Shown: piece after piece, positions 35,043 through 43,251 of the stretch
How positions within the stretch are numbered: position 1 is the first letter of the stretch
Layout of the letters: every line of letters starts with the position of its first letter
Assembly (NCBI GenBank): GCA_030849945.1
Contig: JAVDKK010000001.1
Span: 1,302,001-1,366,000, forward strand
Origin: Schauerella fraxinea
Lineage (GTDB): Bacteria > Pseudomonadota > Gammaproteobacteria > Burkholderiales > Burkholderiaceae_B
Direction: 5' to 3'
Length of the DNA: 64,000 nucleotides
Made by a program: the position numbers and the translations under genes
Notes under the pieces: generated by a model
Told to the model about the DNA's origin: nothing
Database searches by the model: none
Seen by the model: only the letters and a program-made list of their open reading frames with translations

Positions 35043-35981
35043 TTAGGCGGTCACCATCTTGAGCACCGCTTTTGCGAGCGCGGAATCGGGACGATTGAGC
35101 TGATTGGGCACGTCGAAATGGTTGAGCCCATCGAGCACCATCGCGTCGACGAGTTTGTCGCGGCCTTTGACGGCGTCGGCAAATTGCCGCCCCTGACGTT
35201 TGAACTCCGGACTTTCTTCGCTGCCCCACGCCACCAGCACGGGCGCCTGTAGCCGGTCGAGGCCGTTGCCGGCGCTCATCGCATCGCGCTCGCTGTCGGT
35301 CATTTTCACGTACTTCGCGCGCGACGACAGCATGACGGGCTTCAAATCGTAGGGGCCGCTCAACAGGATTCCGCCGCGAATGATCGACGACGATTCGCCC
35401 CGGCTGCTCCAATCGGTGGTCAGCAGCACCGAGGCCAGTTGCGCGCCGGATGAATGGCCTGCCACATAGATTTTTTGCGGGTCGCCGCCGAAGGTGGACG
35501 CCACGCGGGCGATGCGCATCAATGCGCGGCGGCATTGTTCGGCCATGCCGGGCAAGGTGTTGTTGGGTAGATTATTGAAGTCGATCGCGATGTAGATGAC
35601 GTTGTTGTCGACGAAGAGCGGCGCATGGGCCGACACCGACGATTTGCTCAGCGAGCGCCACGCGCCACCATGGATGAACATCACGATCGGCCGGCCGTCG
35701 GCGTCCTTGGGCGCGAACACATCCATCGTTTCGGCATCGCCCGCACCATAGGCGAGCGTTTTCGGCGGATACTTTTCGCGCACGCGTGCGCTGTCGGTGT
35801 CGTAGGCATCGATCAGCGCTTTCGCATTGGGCGCCCAATCGCCCTGCGTATAGGCCGCGTCGAGTTGCGCCTGCGTGTAGTCCATGAATACTTTGGACTC
35901 GGGCGTCTCGTCGGCCGCATGCGCGAAGAACGGGATGGCGGAAAAAGCGGCGGTGCGAGCGATAAAGCGGCGGCGATCCAT
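35043..35981 (-). CDS. Exported alpha/beta hydrolase (carboxylesterase/BD-FAE type)
   Basis: Esterase-like hydrolase of 312 residues. The N-terminal MDRRRFIARTAAFSAIPFFAHA looks like a twin-arginine signal. The fold shows an oxyanion motif FIHGGAW, nucleophile Ser in VAGHSSGAQL and catalytic His in DGLNHFDVP near the end. It resembles kynurenine formamidase and polyol esterases, but substrate is open. It stands alone, convergent with the HPt gene (87-base gap) and upstream of nothing obviously related. Confidence 0.86.
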   Translation of the reverse strand: MDRRRFIARTAAFSAIPFFAHAADETPESKVFMDYTQAQLDAAYTQGDWAPNAKALIDAYDTDSARVREKYPPKTLAYGAGDAETMDVFAPKDADGRPIVMFIHGGAWRSLSKSSVSAHAPLFVDNNVIYIAIDFNNLPNNTLPGMAEQCRRALMRIARVASTFGGDPQKIYVAGHSSGAQLASVLLTTDWSSRGESSSIIRGGILLSGPYDLKPVMLSSRAKYVKMTDSERDAMSAGNGLDRLQAPVLVAWGSEESPEFKRQGRQFADAVKGRDKLVDAMVLDGLNHFDVPNQLNRPDSALAKAVLKMVTA

Positions 35982-36136
35982 GGCAGTATCCGATACGAAT
36001 GTGCCTCAAGGATAAGCCCCGCTCACCGATCTGACCAGCGCCCCGGCGCGCATCGATGCGGCCATTGATGTGAATGCGCTTGGCCGATCTTCCAGACTGT
36101 CGTCAGGGAGACCGGCCAGGCATCATGCACGCTTCC

Positions 36137-38320
36137 TCACGCGGCAGTCGCTTCGCCCTTCAGCCGCAGGCGGTACGCATGCAGCAACGGCTCGGTATAG
36201 CCGTTGGGTTGCGCGCGGCCTTCGAACACCAGCGCTTGTGCCGCCTGGAACGCGAGCGACGTGTCGGCATGCTTCGCCATCGGGCGGTACAGCGGATCGC
36301 CGGCATTTTGCTGGTCGACCACTTGTGCCATGCGCTCGAAGGTTTCGCGCACCTGGGCGTCCGTAGCGATGCCGTGACGCAGCCAGTTGGCGATATGCTG
36401 GCTCGAAATGCGCAGCGTGGCGCGATCTTCCATCAAGCCCACGTCGTGAATATCCGGCACCTTGGAGCAGCCGATGCCCTGATCGATCCACCGCACCACG
36501 TAGCCGAGAATGCCTTGCACGTTGTTGTCGAGTTCGCTGCGGATATCGTCGGCCGACCATTGCGAAGGATCGCCCACCGGGACGTCCAGCAAACCATCCA
36601 GCAGCGCATCCCGCTCGTCGCCGCCAGCTTCTTTTTGCAGACGCGTCTGCACCGCGCCCACATCCACCTCGTGATAGTGCAACGCGTGCAGGGTGGCGGC
36701 CGTGGGTGAGGGCACCCACGCCGTGGTGGCGCCGGCCTTGGGATGCGCGATCTTTTGCTCCAGCATCGCGGCCATCAGGTCGGGCATCGCCCACATGCCC
36801 TTACCGATCTGCGCGCGACCGCGCAGGCCGCAGGCCAGGCCGACCAGCACATTGCTGCGTTCGTAAGCCGCGATCCAGCGGGTGCTTTTCATGTCGCCCT
36901 TGCGGCGCATCGGACCGGCTTCCATGGCCGTGTGCATCTCATCGCCGGTGCGGTCGAGAAAGCCCGTGTTGATGAACGCAACGCGGTTTGCGGCGGCGGC
37001 AATGCAGGCCTTGAGGTTGACGCTGGTGCGGCGTTCCTCGTCCATGATGCCCATCTTGATCGTGTAGCGCGGCAGGCCGAGCAGGTCTTCGACGCGGTCG
37101 AACAACGTATTGGCAAAAGCGACTTCGTCCGGGCCGTGCATCTTCGGTTTGACGATGTAGATCGAACCTTCGCGCGAGTTGCCGCGGCGCTTGCGGTCGT
37201 GCAGGGCGGCCAGGCTGGTCACGATGGCGTCGAGAATGCCCTCGGGCAAATCGCGGCCCTGTGCGTCCTGGATCGACGGGTTGGTCATCAAATGGCCAAC
37301 GTTGCGCACGAACAGCAGCGAGCGGCCATGCAGCACCAGCTCGCCGCCATCGGGGGCGGTATAGCGGCGGTCATCATTGAGCTTGCGGGTAAACGTCTTG
37401 CCGTCCTTGGTCACAGACTCGGTCAAGTCGCCCTGCATCAGGCCCAGCCAGTTGCGATAGATCAGCGTCTTGTCGGCCGCGTCGACAGCGGCGACCGAAT
37501 CTTCGCAGTCCATGATGGTCGAGATGGCCGCCTCGACCAGGACGTCTTTGATGTGCGCGGCGTCGGTTTTGCCGATCGGATGGGTGGCGTCGAACTGAAT
37601 GTCGAGATGCAGGCCATTGACGCGCAGCAGTACGGCGATCGGCTTGGCGGCATCGCCTTGAAGGCCCACGAAGCGCTCGGGTTGCGCCAGTTGCACCTCG
37701 CCCTCGGGCAACGTAACCAGCAGCTTGCCGTCGGCCACGCGATAGCCGGTGGCATCGGCGTGCGAGCCGCGCACCAGTGGAGCTGCGCGATCGAGCACTC
37801 GGCGGGCATAAGCGACCACGGCCGCGCCGCGTGCCGGGTTGTAGGCTTTGGTGCGCTCGGCGCCGCCGGTTTCCGGCAAGGCATCGGTACCGTAGAGCGC
37901 ATCGTACAGACTGCCCCAGCGTGCATTGGCGGCGTTCAACGCATAGCGGGCGTTGGACATCGGCACGACCAATTGCGGACCGGCCTGGGTAGCGATTTCG
38001 ATGTCGACGTTTTGCGTGGTGGCCTGCACCGTTTCAGGCGGCGTGACGAGGTATCCGATCTCTTCGAGAAACGCGCGGTAGGCCGCGGGATCGGCGATCG
38101 CGCCGGGGTGCGCGCGGTGCCAGGTGTCCAATTCGGCCTGGAGACGGTCGCGCTCGGCCAGCAATGCTTGATTGCGGGGCGTGAGGTCGGCGTAAAGCTT
38201 GGCGGCGCCTTGCCAGAAGGCATCGGCCGCCAGGCCAGTGCCGGGCAACGCCTCATTTTCGATAAACGCGTGCAGGGTGGCCGCGACCCGCAGGCCGTGG
38301 CAATCGATACGATCTGTCAT
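36137..38320 (-). CDS. glcB: Malate synthase G
   Basis: Malate synthase of 727 residues, normal for the G form. It condenses glyoxylate and acetyl-CoA to malate in the cytosol. Hallmarks are the GLRGRAQIGKGMWAMPDLM motif, IYIVKPKMHGPDEVAFA with LPRYTIKMGIMDEERRTS, and the tail GYTEPLLHAYRLRLKGE. The ATG at 38320 starts MTDRIDCHGLRVAATLHAF and has AGGA about 9 bases upstream; an upstream in-frame start is rejected. glcG lies 13 bases upstream in the same operon, and a GlcC-like regulator is divergent. Confidence 0.96.
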   Translation of the reverse strand: MTDRIDCHGLRVAATLHAFIENEALPGTGLAADAFWQGAAKLYADLTPRNQALLAERDRLQAELDTWHRAHPGAIADPAAYRAFLEEIGYLVTPPETVQATTQNVDIEIATQAGPQLVVPMSNARYALNAANARWGSLYDALYGTDALPETGGAERTKAYNPARGAAVVAYARRVLDRAAPLVRGSHADATGYRVADGKLLVTLPEGEVQLAQPERFVGLQGDAAKPIAVLLRVNGLHLDIQFDATHPIGKTDAAHIKDVLVEAAISTIMDCEDSVAAVDAADKTLIYRNWLGLMQGDLTESVTKDGKTFTRKLNDDRRYTAPDGGELVLHGRSLLFVRNVGHLMTNPSIQDAQGRDLPEGILDAIVTSLAALHDRKRRGNSREGSIYIVKPKMHGPDEVAFANTLFDRVEDLLGLPRYTIKMGIMDEERRTSVNLKACIAAAANRVAFINTGFLDRTGDEMHTAMEAGPMRRKGDMKSTRWIAAYERSNVLVGLACGLRGRAQIGKGMWAMPDLMAAMLEQKIAHPKAGATTAWVPSPTAATLHALHYHEVDVGAVQTRLQKEAGGDERDALLDGLLDVPVGDPSQWSADDIRSELDNNVQGILGYVVRWIDQGIGCSKVPDIHDVGLMEDRATLRISSQHIANWLRHGIATDAQVRETFERMAQVVDQQNAGDPLYRPMAKHADTSLAFQAAQALVFEGRAQPNGYTEPLLHAYRLRLKGEATAA

Positions 38321-38333
38321 GACGGAATCCTGG

Positions 38334-38741
38334 TTAGGCGGTGACGGCTTGTGCGCCGGCGCGCGCGCACTGCGCATCCTGGTCCGACTTCACGCCCGAG
38401 ACGCCGACGGCGCCGACGACGTGGCCGTCGACCACGATGGGCACGCCGCCTTCAAGCGTGCCTTGCAGGATCGGCGCCGACAGGAACGCTGTACGGCCGC
38501 CGTTGATCATGTCTTCGTAGCCTTTCGATTCGCGACGGCCCAGGGCCGACGTGCGCGCTTTTTCGGTCGCGATGTAGGCGCCGATCGGGGCGCAGCCATC
38601 CAGGCGTTCCAGCCCCAGCGGATGACCGCCATCGTCGACCACGGCGATCGTCACGGCCCACTTGTTGTCCAGCGCAACGCGTCTGGCGGCAGTCAGGATG
38701 CGGGCGACGTCGGAATGGGCGAGGATGGCTTTGGTCTGCAT
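38334..38741 (-). CDS. glcG: GlcG/HbpS-family protein
   Basis: Protein of 135 residues of the GlcG/HbpS family: KAILAHSDVARILTAARRVALDNKWAVTIAVVDDGGHPLGLERLDG, then a gamma-shaped ending (GGVPIVVDGHVVGAVGVSGVKSDQDAQCARAG). HbpS members bind haem; the biochemical role of GlcG is not known, but it travels with glycolate/glyoxylate genes. The ATG at 38741 has AGGAAA upstream. It precedes glcB with a 13-base gap. glcDEF (glycolate oxidase) is not in the window. Confidence 0.88.
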   Translation of the reverse strand: MQTKAILAHSDVARILTAARRVALDNKWAVTIAVVDDGGHPLGLERLDGCAPIGAYIATEKARTSALGRRESKGYEDMINGGRTAFLSAPILQGTLEGGVPIVVDGHVVGAVGVSGVKSDQDAQCARAGAQAVTA

Positions 38742-38836
38742 GAGCTTTTTTTCCTGTGATCGATAGGGGAGCCGCAATAAGCGGTGTCGCCACCATCATC
38801 GCCAACTGTACGCAGACTGTCCACCGTGCGGGGTGC

Positions 38837-38847
38837 TGGTCATACCA
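38837..38847. promoter_or_regulatory. GlcC/FadR-type operator (TGGT-N3-ACCA), glcG side
   Basis: TGGTCATACCA is a perfect dyad of the kind bound by FCD-type GntR regulators (GlcC, PdhR, LldR). It lies about 96 bases before the glcG start. A second copy with TGGT-ATG-ACCA is at 38945-38955. Confidence 0.7.
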
Positions 38848-38942
38848 GTTTGTGACCCGACCGGCTTGCCGGGATTGGTGCGATCCTCTTTAATATCAGG
38901 GGATTGCATGGCGAATTCGTTCTGGTTGCCGGCAGCAGATAA

Positions 38943-38957
38943 ACTGGTATGACCAGT
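38943..38957. promoter_or_regulatory. GlcC/FadR-type operator (ACTGGT-N3-ACCAGT), glcC side
   Basis: ACTGGT-ATG-ACCAGT is a perfect 6-3-6 dyad whose right edge lies 15 bases upstream of the regulator start codon. This position would block translation start or transcription, suggesting autorepression. Confidence 0.72.
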
Positions 38958-38971
38958 AGAAGAGAGAGCTT

Positions 38972-39775
38972 ATGTACGCGCCGTCCCCCCTTATCGCCGC
39001 CGATCCTGGAAGTGCATCATCGTCGCCGACGCCCGCGCGGCAGGTCGCCGATGTAGTGGCCGAGCGGATCGAGCAATTGATCGTCGACGGCGTGTTGAAG
39101 GCGGGCCAGTTGCTGCCGTCCGAGCGGCGCTTGACCGAAAAGCTTGGGGTGTCGCGCAGCGCGCTGCGCGAGGGACTGCAACTGCTGCGTGCGCGCGGCA
39201 TCATCACCACGGCCCAGGGCAAGGGCTCGGTCGTGTCGGGCATGACGCGGCTGGACGCCTCGCCCTTGATGCATCTATTCAGCTCGCAACCGCGCACGTT
39301 GTATGACTTGTTCGAGGTGCGGGCGTTGTTGGAGGGTGAATCGGCCCGGTTGGCCGCCACGCGCGGCACCGACGCCGATTTCATCATGATCCGCCGGCGT
39401 TATCAGGACATGCTGGATGCGCAATCGCAAGATGCCGACACCTCCGTGCATGCGCGGCTCGATCATGCCTTTCATCTTGCGGTGTGTCAGGCATCGCACA
39501 ACTCGGTGTTGGTGCACACGCAGCAGTCACTCAACGATCTGATGCTGACGTCGGTCTTTGCGTGTGTGAACAATCTCTATCATCGCCAGCCGCAGAAACG
39601 CATGATCGACACGCAGCATGCCGATCTGTTCAATGCCGTGACCGGGCGCTTGCCCGAGCAGGCACGCCGGGCTGCGATCGACCACGTCGAAAGCGTGCGG
39701 GACAGTTTGAACGACATCGAGCAAGACGAGCAACGGCTGGTCCGATCAACGTTACGCCTCGAGGGGTGGGCGTAG
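38972..39775 (+). CDS. glcC: GntR/FCD-family regulator, GlcC-like
   Basis: Regulator of 267 residues. The winged helix is about 23-90 (QVADVVAERIEQLIVDGVLKAGQLLPSERRLTEKLGVSRSALREGLQLLRARGIITTAQGKGSVV), followed by an FCD ligand domain with metal-site-like histidines (HARLDHAFHLAVCQASHN; TQHADLFNAVTGR). It is divergent from glcG-glcB, and two TGGT-N3-ACCA dyads lie in the shared 230-base gap. By analogy with E. coli GlcC it should respond to glycolate or a related 2-hydroxyacid. The symbol is by similarity. Confidence 0.82.
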   Translation: MYAPSPLIAADPGSASSSPTPARQVADVVAERIEQLIVDGVLKAGQLLPSERRLTEKLGVSRSALREGLQLLRARGIITTAQGKGSVVSGMTRLDASPLMHLFSSQPRTLYDLFEVRALLEGESARLAATRGTDADFIMIRRRYQDMLDAQSQDADTSVHARLDHAFHLAVCQASHNSVLVHTQQSLNDLMLTSVFACVNNLYHRQPQKRMIDTQHADLFNAVTGRLPEQARRAAIDHVESVRDSLNDIEQDEQRLVRSTLRLEGWA

Positions 39776-39909
39776 ATCGGCGCGTCAAAATGCGAAAACA
39801 TCCCCCCGGATCGGTCGCATGGAAATATCTTCGCAGCACACGGAATAAACGGCGTAGGCTGTCCGTCTATCCGGTTGTGGTCCCCCTTTTTCCACCTGCG
39901 AGGTTCATC

Positions 39910-40287
39910 ATGACGTTTCGTACAACAGCAGCATTTGCCCTGGCCGCCGCCAGCCTGTTCGCCGCCTCGGCGCACGCCGAAATGGCGCCCAAGGCAAAGG
40001 ACGGCATGTTGGTCAACAGTGCCGGCATGACCGTGTACACCTTCGACAACGACAAAGCCGGTAGCGGCAAAAGCATGTGCAACGACGGTTGCGCGAAGGC
40101 CTGGCCGCCCGTGATGGCCGATGCCAATGCGAAAGCCTCGGGTGACTGGAGCATCGTCACGCGCGATGACGGTGGCAAGCAGTGGGCCTACAAGGGGCAG
40201 CCGCTGTACCTGTTCGCCAAGGACACGAAAGCCGGCGACAAAACGGGCGACAAATTCAAAGACGTCTGGCACGTCGTCAAGCCCTAA
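39910..40287 (+). CDS. Small secreted protein of the COG4315 (secreted repeat) family
   Basis: Secreted protein of 125 residues. The signal peptide MTFRTTAAFALAAASLFAASAHAEM is followed by MLVNSAGMTVYTFDNDKAGSGKSMCNDGCAKAWPPVMA and YKGQPLYLFAKD, the two-part repeat of the Lipoprotein_15 family (PF03640). It lacks a lipobox, so it is probably periplasmic. GAGG lies 7 bases upstream of the ATG. The ECF sigma gene begins 22 bases after its stop, suggesting co-transcription. Function unknown. Confidence 0.85.
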   Translation: MTFRTTAAFALAAASLFAASAHAEMAPKAKDGMLVNSAGMTVYTFDNDKAGSGKSMCNDGCAKAWPPVMADANAKASGDWSIVTRDDGGKQWAYKGQPLYLFAKDTKAGDKTGDKFKDVWHVVKP

Positions 40288-40309
40288 GCGCTTCGACTGA
40301 CGCTCTCAT

Positions 40310-40822
40310 ATGGGTGCGCGGCAGGAAGCTGAGATCGTCGCTTGTATCCCGAGTTTGCGGCGGTATGCGCGTGGGCTGACCGCCGATGCCGCACGCGCGG
40401 ACGATCTGGTTCAAGACACGCTGGAGCACGCCTGGCGCCGCCTCTCGATGTGGCGGCGCCAGGGCGAACTGCGCGCGTGGCTGTTTGGCATCATGCACAA
40501 CGTGTTCATCGACGGCGTGCGTGCACGGCGCCTGCGCGACACCGTGCACGATGATGACGCGATCGCCGCCGTGCCGGTGCGGGCGCAGCAAGCCGATGGT
40601 CTGGAAGTGCGCGATCTGGACCGCTTGCTGCAACGCTTGAATCCGGATGTGCGCGCGGTGCTGCTGCTGATCACAGTGGAAGAACTCAGCTACAAGGAAG
40701 CGGCACGCGCGCTTGACGTTCCCGTGGGAACGATCATGTCGCGCTTGTCGCGCGGCCGTGAGCGCCTGGCCGCCATGATGGCGGGGCGTGAGCCGGTAAC
40801 GCCGCTACGGCGGGTGAAATGA
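40310..40822 (+). CDS. ECF-type RNA polymerase sigma factor
   Basis: ECF sigma factor of 170 residues. Region 2 reads YARGLTADAARADDLVQDTLEHAWRRL with LRAWLFGIMHNVFIDGVRARR. Region 4 is LNPDVRAVLLLITVEELSYKEAARALDVPVGTIMSRLSRGRERLA. It lies just after the small secreted protein gene and its stop overlaps the anti-sigma gene by 4 bases (ATGA). It should direct transcription in response to an envelope signal sensed by the anti-sigma factor. Confidence 0.93.
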   Translation: MGARQEAEIVACIPSLRRYARGLTADAARADDLVQDTLEHAWRRLSMWRRQGELRAWLFGIMHNVFIDGVRARRLRDTVHDDDAIAAVPVRAQQADGLEVRDLDRLLQRLNPDVRAVLLLITVEELSYKEAARALDVPVGTIMSRLSRGRERLAAMMAGREPVTPLRRVK

Positions 40823-41646
40823 TGAAAGACAAGGACACGCTGACCCTGAAGGCCACACCCGGCTCACCGATCACGGAAGCCGATCTGCACGCCTACGTCG
40901 ATGGTGTATTGACGGCTGGCCGACGATCCGACGTTGAGGCGTTTTTAAGCACACACGCCGACGCGCGTGCAAACGTCGATGCGTGGACGCGCCAAAAAAT
41001 GATACTGAAGCAAGCCTTCGATCAGGTGGCGGACGAGGCGATTCCATTGCGCTTTGCAGCGCGGCCGCCGGCACGGCCGCCGCGCTGGCTGGCGGCTGCG
41101 GCCGCCGTGTTGATGACGGTGGCCAGCGGCGTCGGCGCCTGGGTGGTGCGCGGCGAATGGGATCAACGCGCGCTGGCCATGCGCCAACCCGCGACTGCCG
41201 TGGCGACGAAGGCGGGCGATGTGGGTGGCTTCGTGCACCGCGCCGCGGTAGCACATGCGGTGTATACGCCGGAGGTGCGCCGGCCGGTGGAGGTGGGCGC
41301 CGATCAGGAGCAGGCCTTGGCGACCTGGCTCACTAAGCGGCTGGGAGCAACCGTGCGGCCGCCGCATCTGGGCGACGTGGGTTATGCGTTGGTGGGGGGA
41401 CGGTTATTGCCCGGCGGTGTGGGGCCGGTGGCGCAGTTCATGTACTCGGCCAATGACGGCCGCCGCCTCACGCTCTACGTGACGCGCGAAGCGGCCGGCG
41501 ATAAATCGGCGTTTCGTTTTTCACGTGAAGGCGAGGTCAACGTGTTCTATTGGATAGACGAACAGTTCGGCTACGCGCTCTCGGGCGATATCGAGCGCGC
41601 GGAGCTGTTGCGGGTATCTGAAGAGGTCTATCGCCAGTTGGGTTGA
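40819..41646 (+). CDS. Transmembrane anti-sigma factor
   Basis: Anti-sigma protein of 275 residues. The N-terminal cytosolic domain begins TEADLHAYVDGVLTAGRRSDVEAFL, a pattern common in anti-sigma factors, and lacks the zinc HxxxCxxC motif. One membrane segment lies at about 91-110 (LAAAAAVLMTVASGVGAWVV), followed by a periplasmic domain of about 165 residues with LGDVGYALVGGRLLPGGVGPVAQFMY. It is coupled to the ECF sigma gene and should hold the sigma factor until a periplasmic cue releases it. The cue is unknown. Confidence 0.86.
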   Translation: MMKDKDTLTLKATPGSPITEADLHAYVDGVLTAGRRSDVEAFLSTHADARANVDAWTRQKMILKQAFDQVADEAIPLRFAARPPARPPRWLAAAAAVLMTVASGVGAWVVRGEWDQRALAMRQPATAVATKAGDVGGFVHRAAVAHAVYTPEVRRPVEVGADQEQALATWLTKRLGATVRPPHLGDVGYALVGGRLLPGGVGPVAQFMYSANDGRRLTLYVTREAAGDKSAFRFSREGEVNVFYWIDEQFGYALSGDIERAELLRVSEEVYRQLG

Positions 41647-41722
41647 GTCGTCCGCGTGGGCGCGTGCAGCCTCTGCCTTTCCGCTCACGACAGTCTGCCG
41701 CGCAGGACTGACGCCGCTTCTG

Positions 41723-42214
41723 TCAACGCGATATCACGGACTGCAGCACGATGCCGGTGGCGATGCCGATCAGAAAATAATCCGCGCCCACGCCGATCCA
41801 TTGATAGCCGCGCGGTGGCGCATCGAGATGATGCGGACGCCAGTCGGCAATTACGTATTCGCGGCCGCGGTAATCGCGCGGCACGCGATCGCCGCGCGCC
41901 CAACGTTCCGGTCCAGGACCATGTGCTTGCGGACCGCGGTCATATCGATCGGGACCGCGATGCGCTTCCGGACCGCGATCGGGGCCGCGGTCTGCGCCGG
42001 GCCCAGGGCCACGCTCCATGCCAGGGCCGGCGCCGGGACCGCGATCCTGACCCCGCGCCGGGCCGCCGCGATCCGGGCCGCCCTGTTGTGCACCGGGGCC
42101 TCCCGGGCCGCGTGCGCCAGGGCCGTCGTCGGGGCGCCCTTGCGCGATCGCACCAGCGCTCGCCACCGTGCAGGCAGCTGCCACGAGCAGCGATATCAGA
42201 CGTGTCTTCATCAT
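41723..42214 (-). CDS. RcnB-family periplasmic protein with Gly/Pro/Arg-rich spacer
   Basis: Protein of 163 residues. Signal peptide (MMKTRLISLLVAAACTVASAGAIAQ), then about 80 residues of GPG/DRG/HRGPD low-complexity repeats, then an RcnB-type C-terminal domain (VPRDYRGREYVIADWRPHHLDAPPRGYQWIGVGADYFLIGIATGIVLQSVI). RcnB in E. coli is a periplasmic nickel/cobalt homeostasis protein. Two adjacent ATG codons (42214, 42211) are possible starts; AGGAAA sits nearer the second at usable spacing. It is convergent with the anti-sigma gene. Confidence 0.8.
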   Translation of the reverse strand: MMKTRLISLLVAAACTVASAGAIAQGRPDDGPGARGPGGPGAQQGGPDRGGPARGQDRGPGAGPGMERGPGPGADRGPDRGPEAHRGPDRYDRGPQAHGPGPERWARGDRVPRDYRGREYVIADWRPHHLDAPPRGYQWIGVGADYFLIGIATGIVLQSVISR

Positions 42215-42340
42215 CTTTCCTAGCGTTGAAATGGCTTCATTCTAGGAAGCAAATGTGCAGGCACGATGGAGCGCCGGTTAGCAAGTTCCGGCGATGGAAA
42301 GCACGTTAAACGCTTGATGACTTTACCGGTACCGCTCCCT

Positions 42341-42356
42341 ACGATGACGTCATCGT
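42341..42356. promoter_or_regulatory. 16-base palindrome upstream of the small lipoprotein
   Basis: ACGATGAC-GTCATCGT is a perfect 8+8 palindrome, 21 bases upstream of the small lipoprotein ATG. It sits in the divergent region between the RcnB-like gene and the lipoprotein gene and could be an operator for either. The binder is unknown. Confidence 0.4.
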
Positions 42357-42377
42357 CATTTCGATTGGAGCCACATC

Positions 42378-42584
42378 ATGAAACCCGCATCTACGCTCAC
42401 ACGCCACGCACGCCGGCTGACGCTGGCGCCCCTGGCGCTTCTATTGGCGGTGTCGATGTCCGGCTGCTGCTGGTGGGGACCGCATCATGGCGGTGGTGGT
42501 GGGGGAGGCGGCCGCGGCGGTTATGACGGTGGCGGCCGTGGGGGCTACGACGGCGGTGGACCCGGCGGCCCGCGCGGACGCTAA
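42378..42584 (+). CDS. Tiny glycine-rich lipoprotein
   Basis: A 68-residue protein. A lipoprotein signal ends in VSMSGCC, with the lipobox Cys near residue 29, and the mature part is WWGPHH followed by Gly-rich repeats (GGGGGGGGRGGYDGGGRGGYDGG). It should be anchored to a membrane by its lipidated Cys. Such short proteins are easily overlooked; the lipobox and normal codon use support it. Function unknown. Confidence 0.6.
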   Translation: MKPASTLTRHARRLTLAPLALLLAVSMSGCCWWGPHHGGGGGGGGRGGYDGGGRGGYDGGGPGGPRGR

Positions 42585-42602
42585 AACTGCGCGGACGCAA
42601 AG

Positions 42603-42641
42603 GCGCCCCGTCGTCACGCCTGACGATGCCTGAGGGGGCGC
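42603..42641 (+). terminator. GC-rich hairpin after the small lipoprotein
   Basis: GCGCCCC (42603-42609) and GGGGCGC (42635-42641) form a 7-base GC stem with a 25-base loop, 18 bases after the lipoprotein stop. The U-tract is poor, so it is a weak terminator candidate. Confidence 0.35.
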
Positions 42642-42675
42642 ATCAGGGCCGCCCAGGGCCTCCTCTCATCATAGA

Positions 42676-43251
42676 TCAGGCCGGGATCGCGCCCGCCGGT
42701 TCGCAGGCCGCGCGTAGCGCGTTCAGCACCGGACCAAAGGCCTCATCGGCCGGCGCGTGCGCAAAGATTGCTTGCGGCGGGGTCCACGGATAGCCGAGCG
42801 AGGTCAACCAGGCAAACATCGACTCGGCGCACGTCGCGGGCAACACCGACATATGCGTGATCGTGATGGTCAGTGCCGTGACGCAGGCGCGCTCGGCGTC
42901 TATCGTCCATTCATAGCGGCCGCAACCGACGCGTACGCTTCCCGTGGCTTTCTCGGTCATGCCGACGAGCCACGGACAGGCAAACGTTTCGGCATGCGCT
43001 GCCGGGCGCCGGCCAGTCACATAAAACGTGTACACGTTGTCGTATTGCCGGCCGAAGTCGCGCACAAGGGTGTCCGCAATGGCATCCACGCCGATCGATT
43101 CGGCCGGAAACGAAATGGTCTCAGTGTGCAGATGCATCTGCAGGCGCGCGTCGGGCGCGAAGGTGCGCGCCATCAGATGGGGCCGGTTTTCGTCCTTGGC
43201 GCGAATGTAGCGACGCAGCAGCGCTTCAGGCGTGGGGATGATATGGGTCAT
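42676..43251 (-). CDS. SnoaL/NTF2-like protein of unknown substrate
   Basis: Protein of 191 residues with the NTF2-like pattern: PTPEALLRRYIRAKDENRPHLMARTFAPDARLQMHLHTETISFPAESIGVDAIADTL, a VYTFYVTGRRPAAHAETFACPWLVGMTEK strand pair, and a C-terminal extension of about 65 residues. Such folds serve as enzymes or binding modules. Its ATG overlaps the class V aminotransferase stop by 4 bases, so it is translated with it. It may act on the same metabolite; nothing in the sequence identifies it. Confidence 0.75.
   Translation of the reverse strand: MTHIIPTPEALLRRYIRAKDENRPHLMARTFAPDARLQMHLHTETISFPAESIGVDAIADTLVRDFGRQYDNVYTFYVTGRRPAAHAETFACPWLVGMTEKATGSVRVGCGRYEWTIDAERACVTALTITITHMSVLPATCAESMFAWLTSLGYPWTPPQAIFAHAPADEAFGPVLNALRAACEPAGAIPA

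Noticed and set aside
36743..38344. 533-codon plus-strand frame opposite malate synthase
   Set aside because: It is antisense to glcB, which has all expected motifs. The composition (Gly, Arg, Val, Asp, His rich) is that of a mirror frame.
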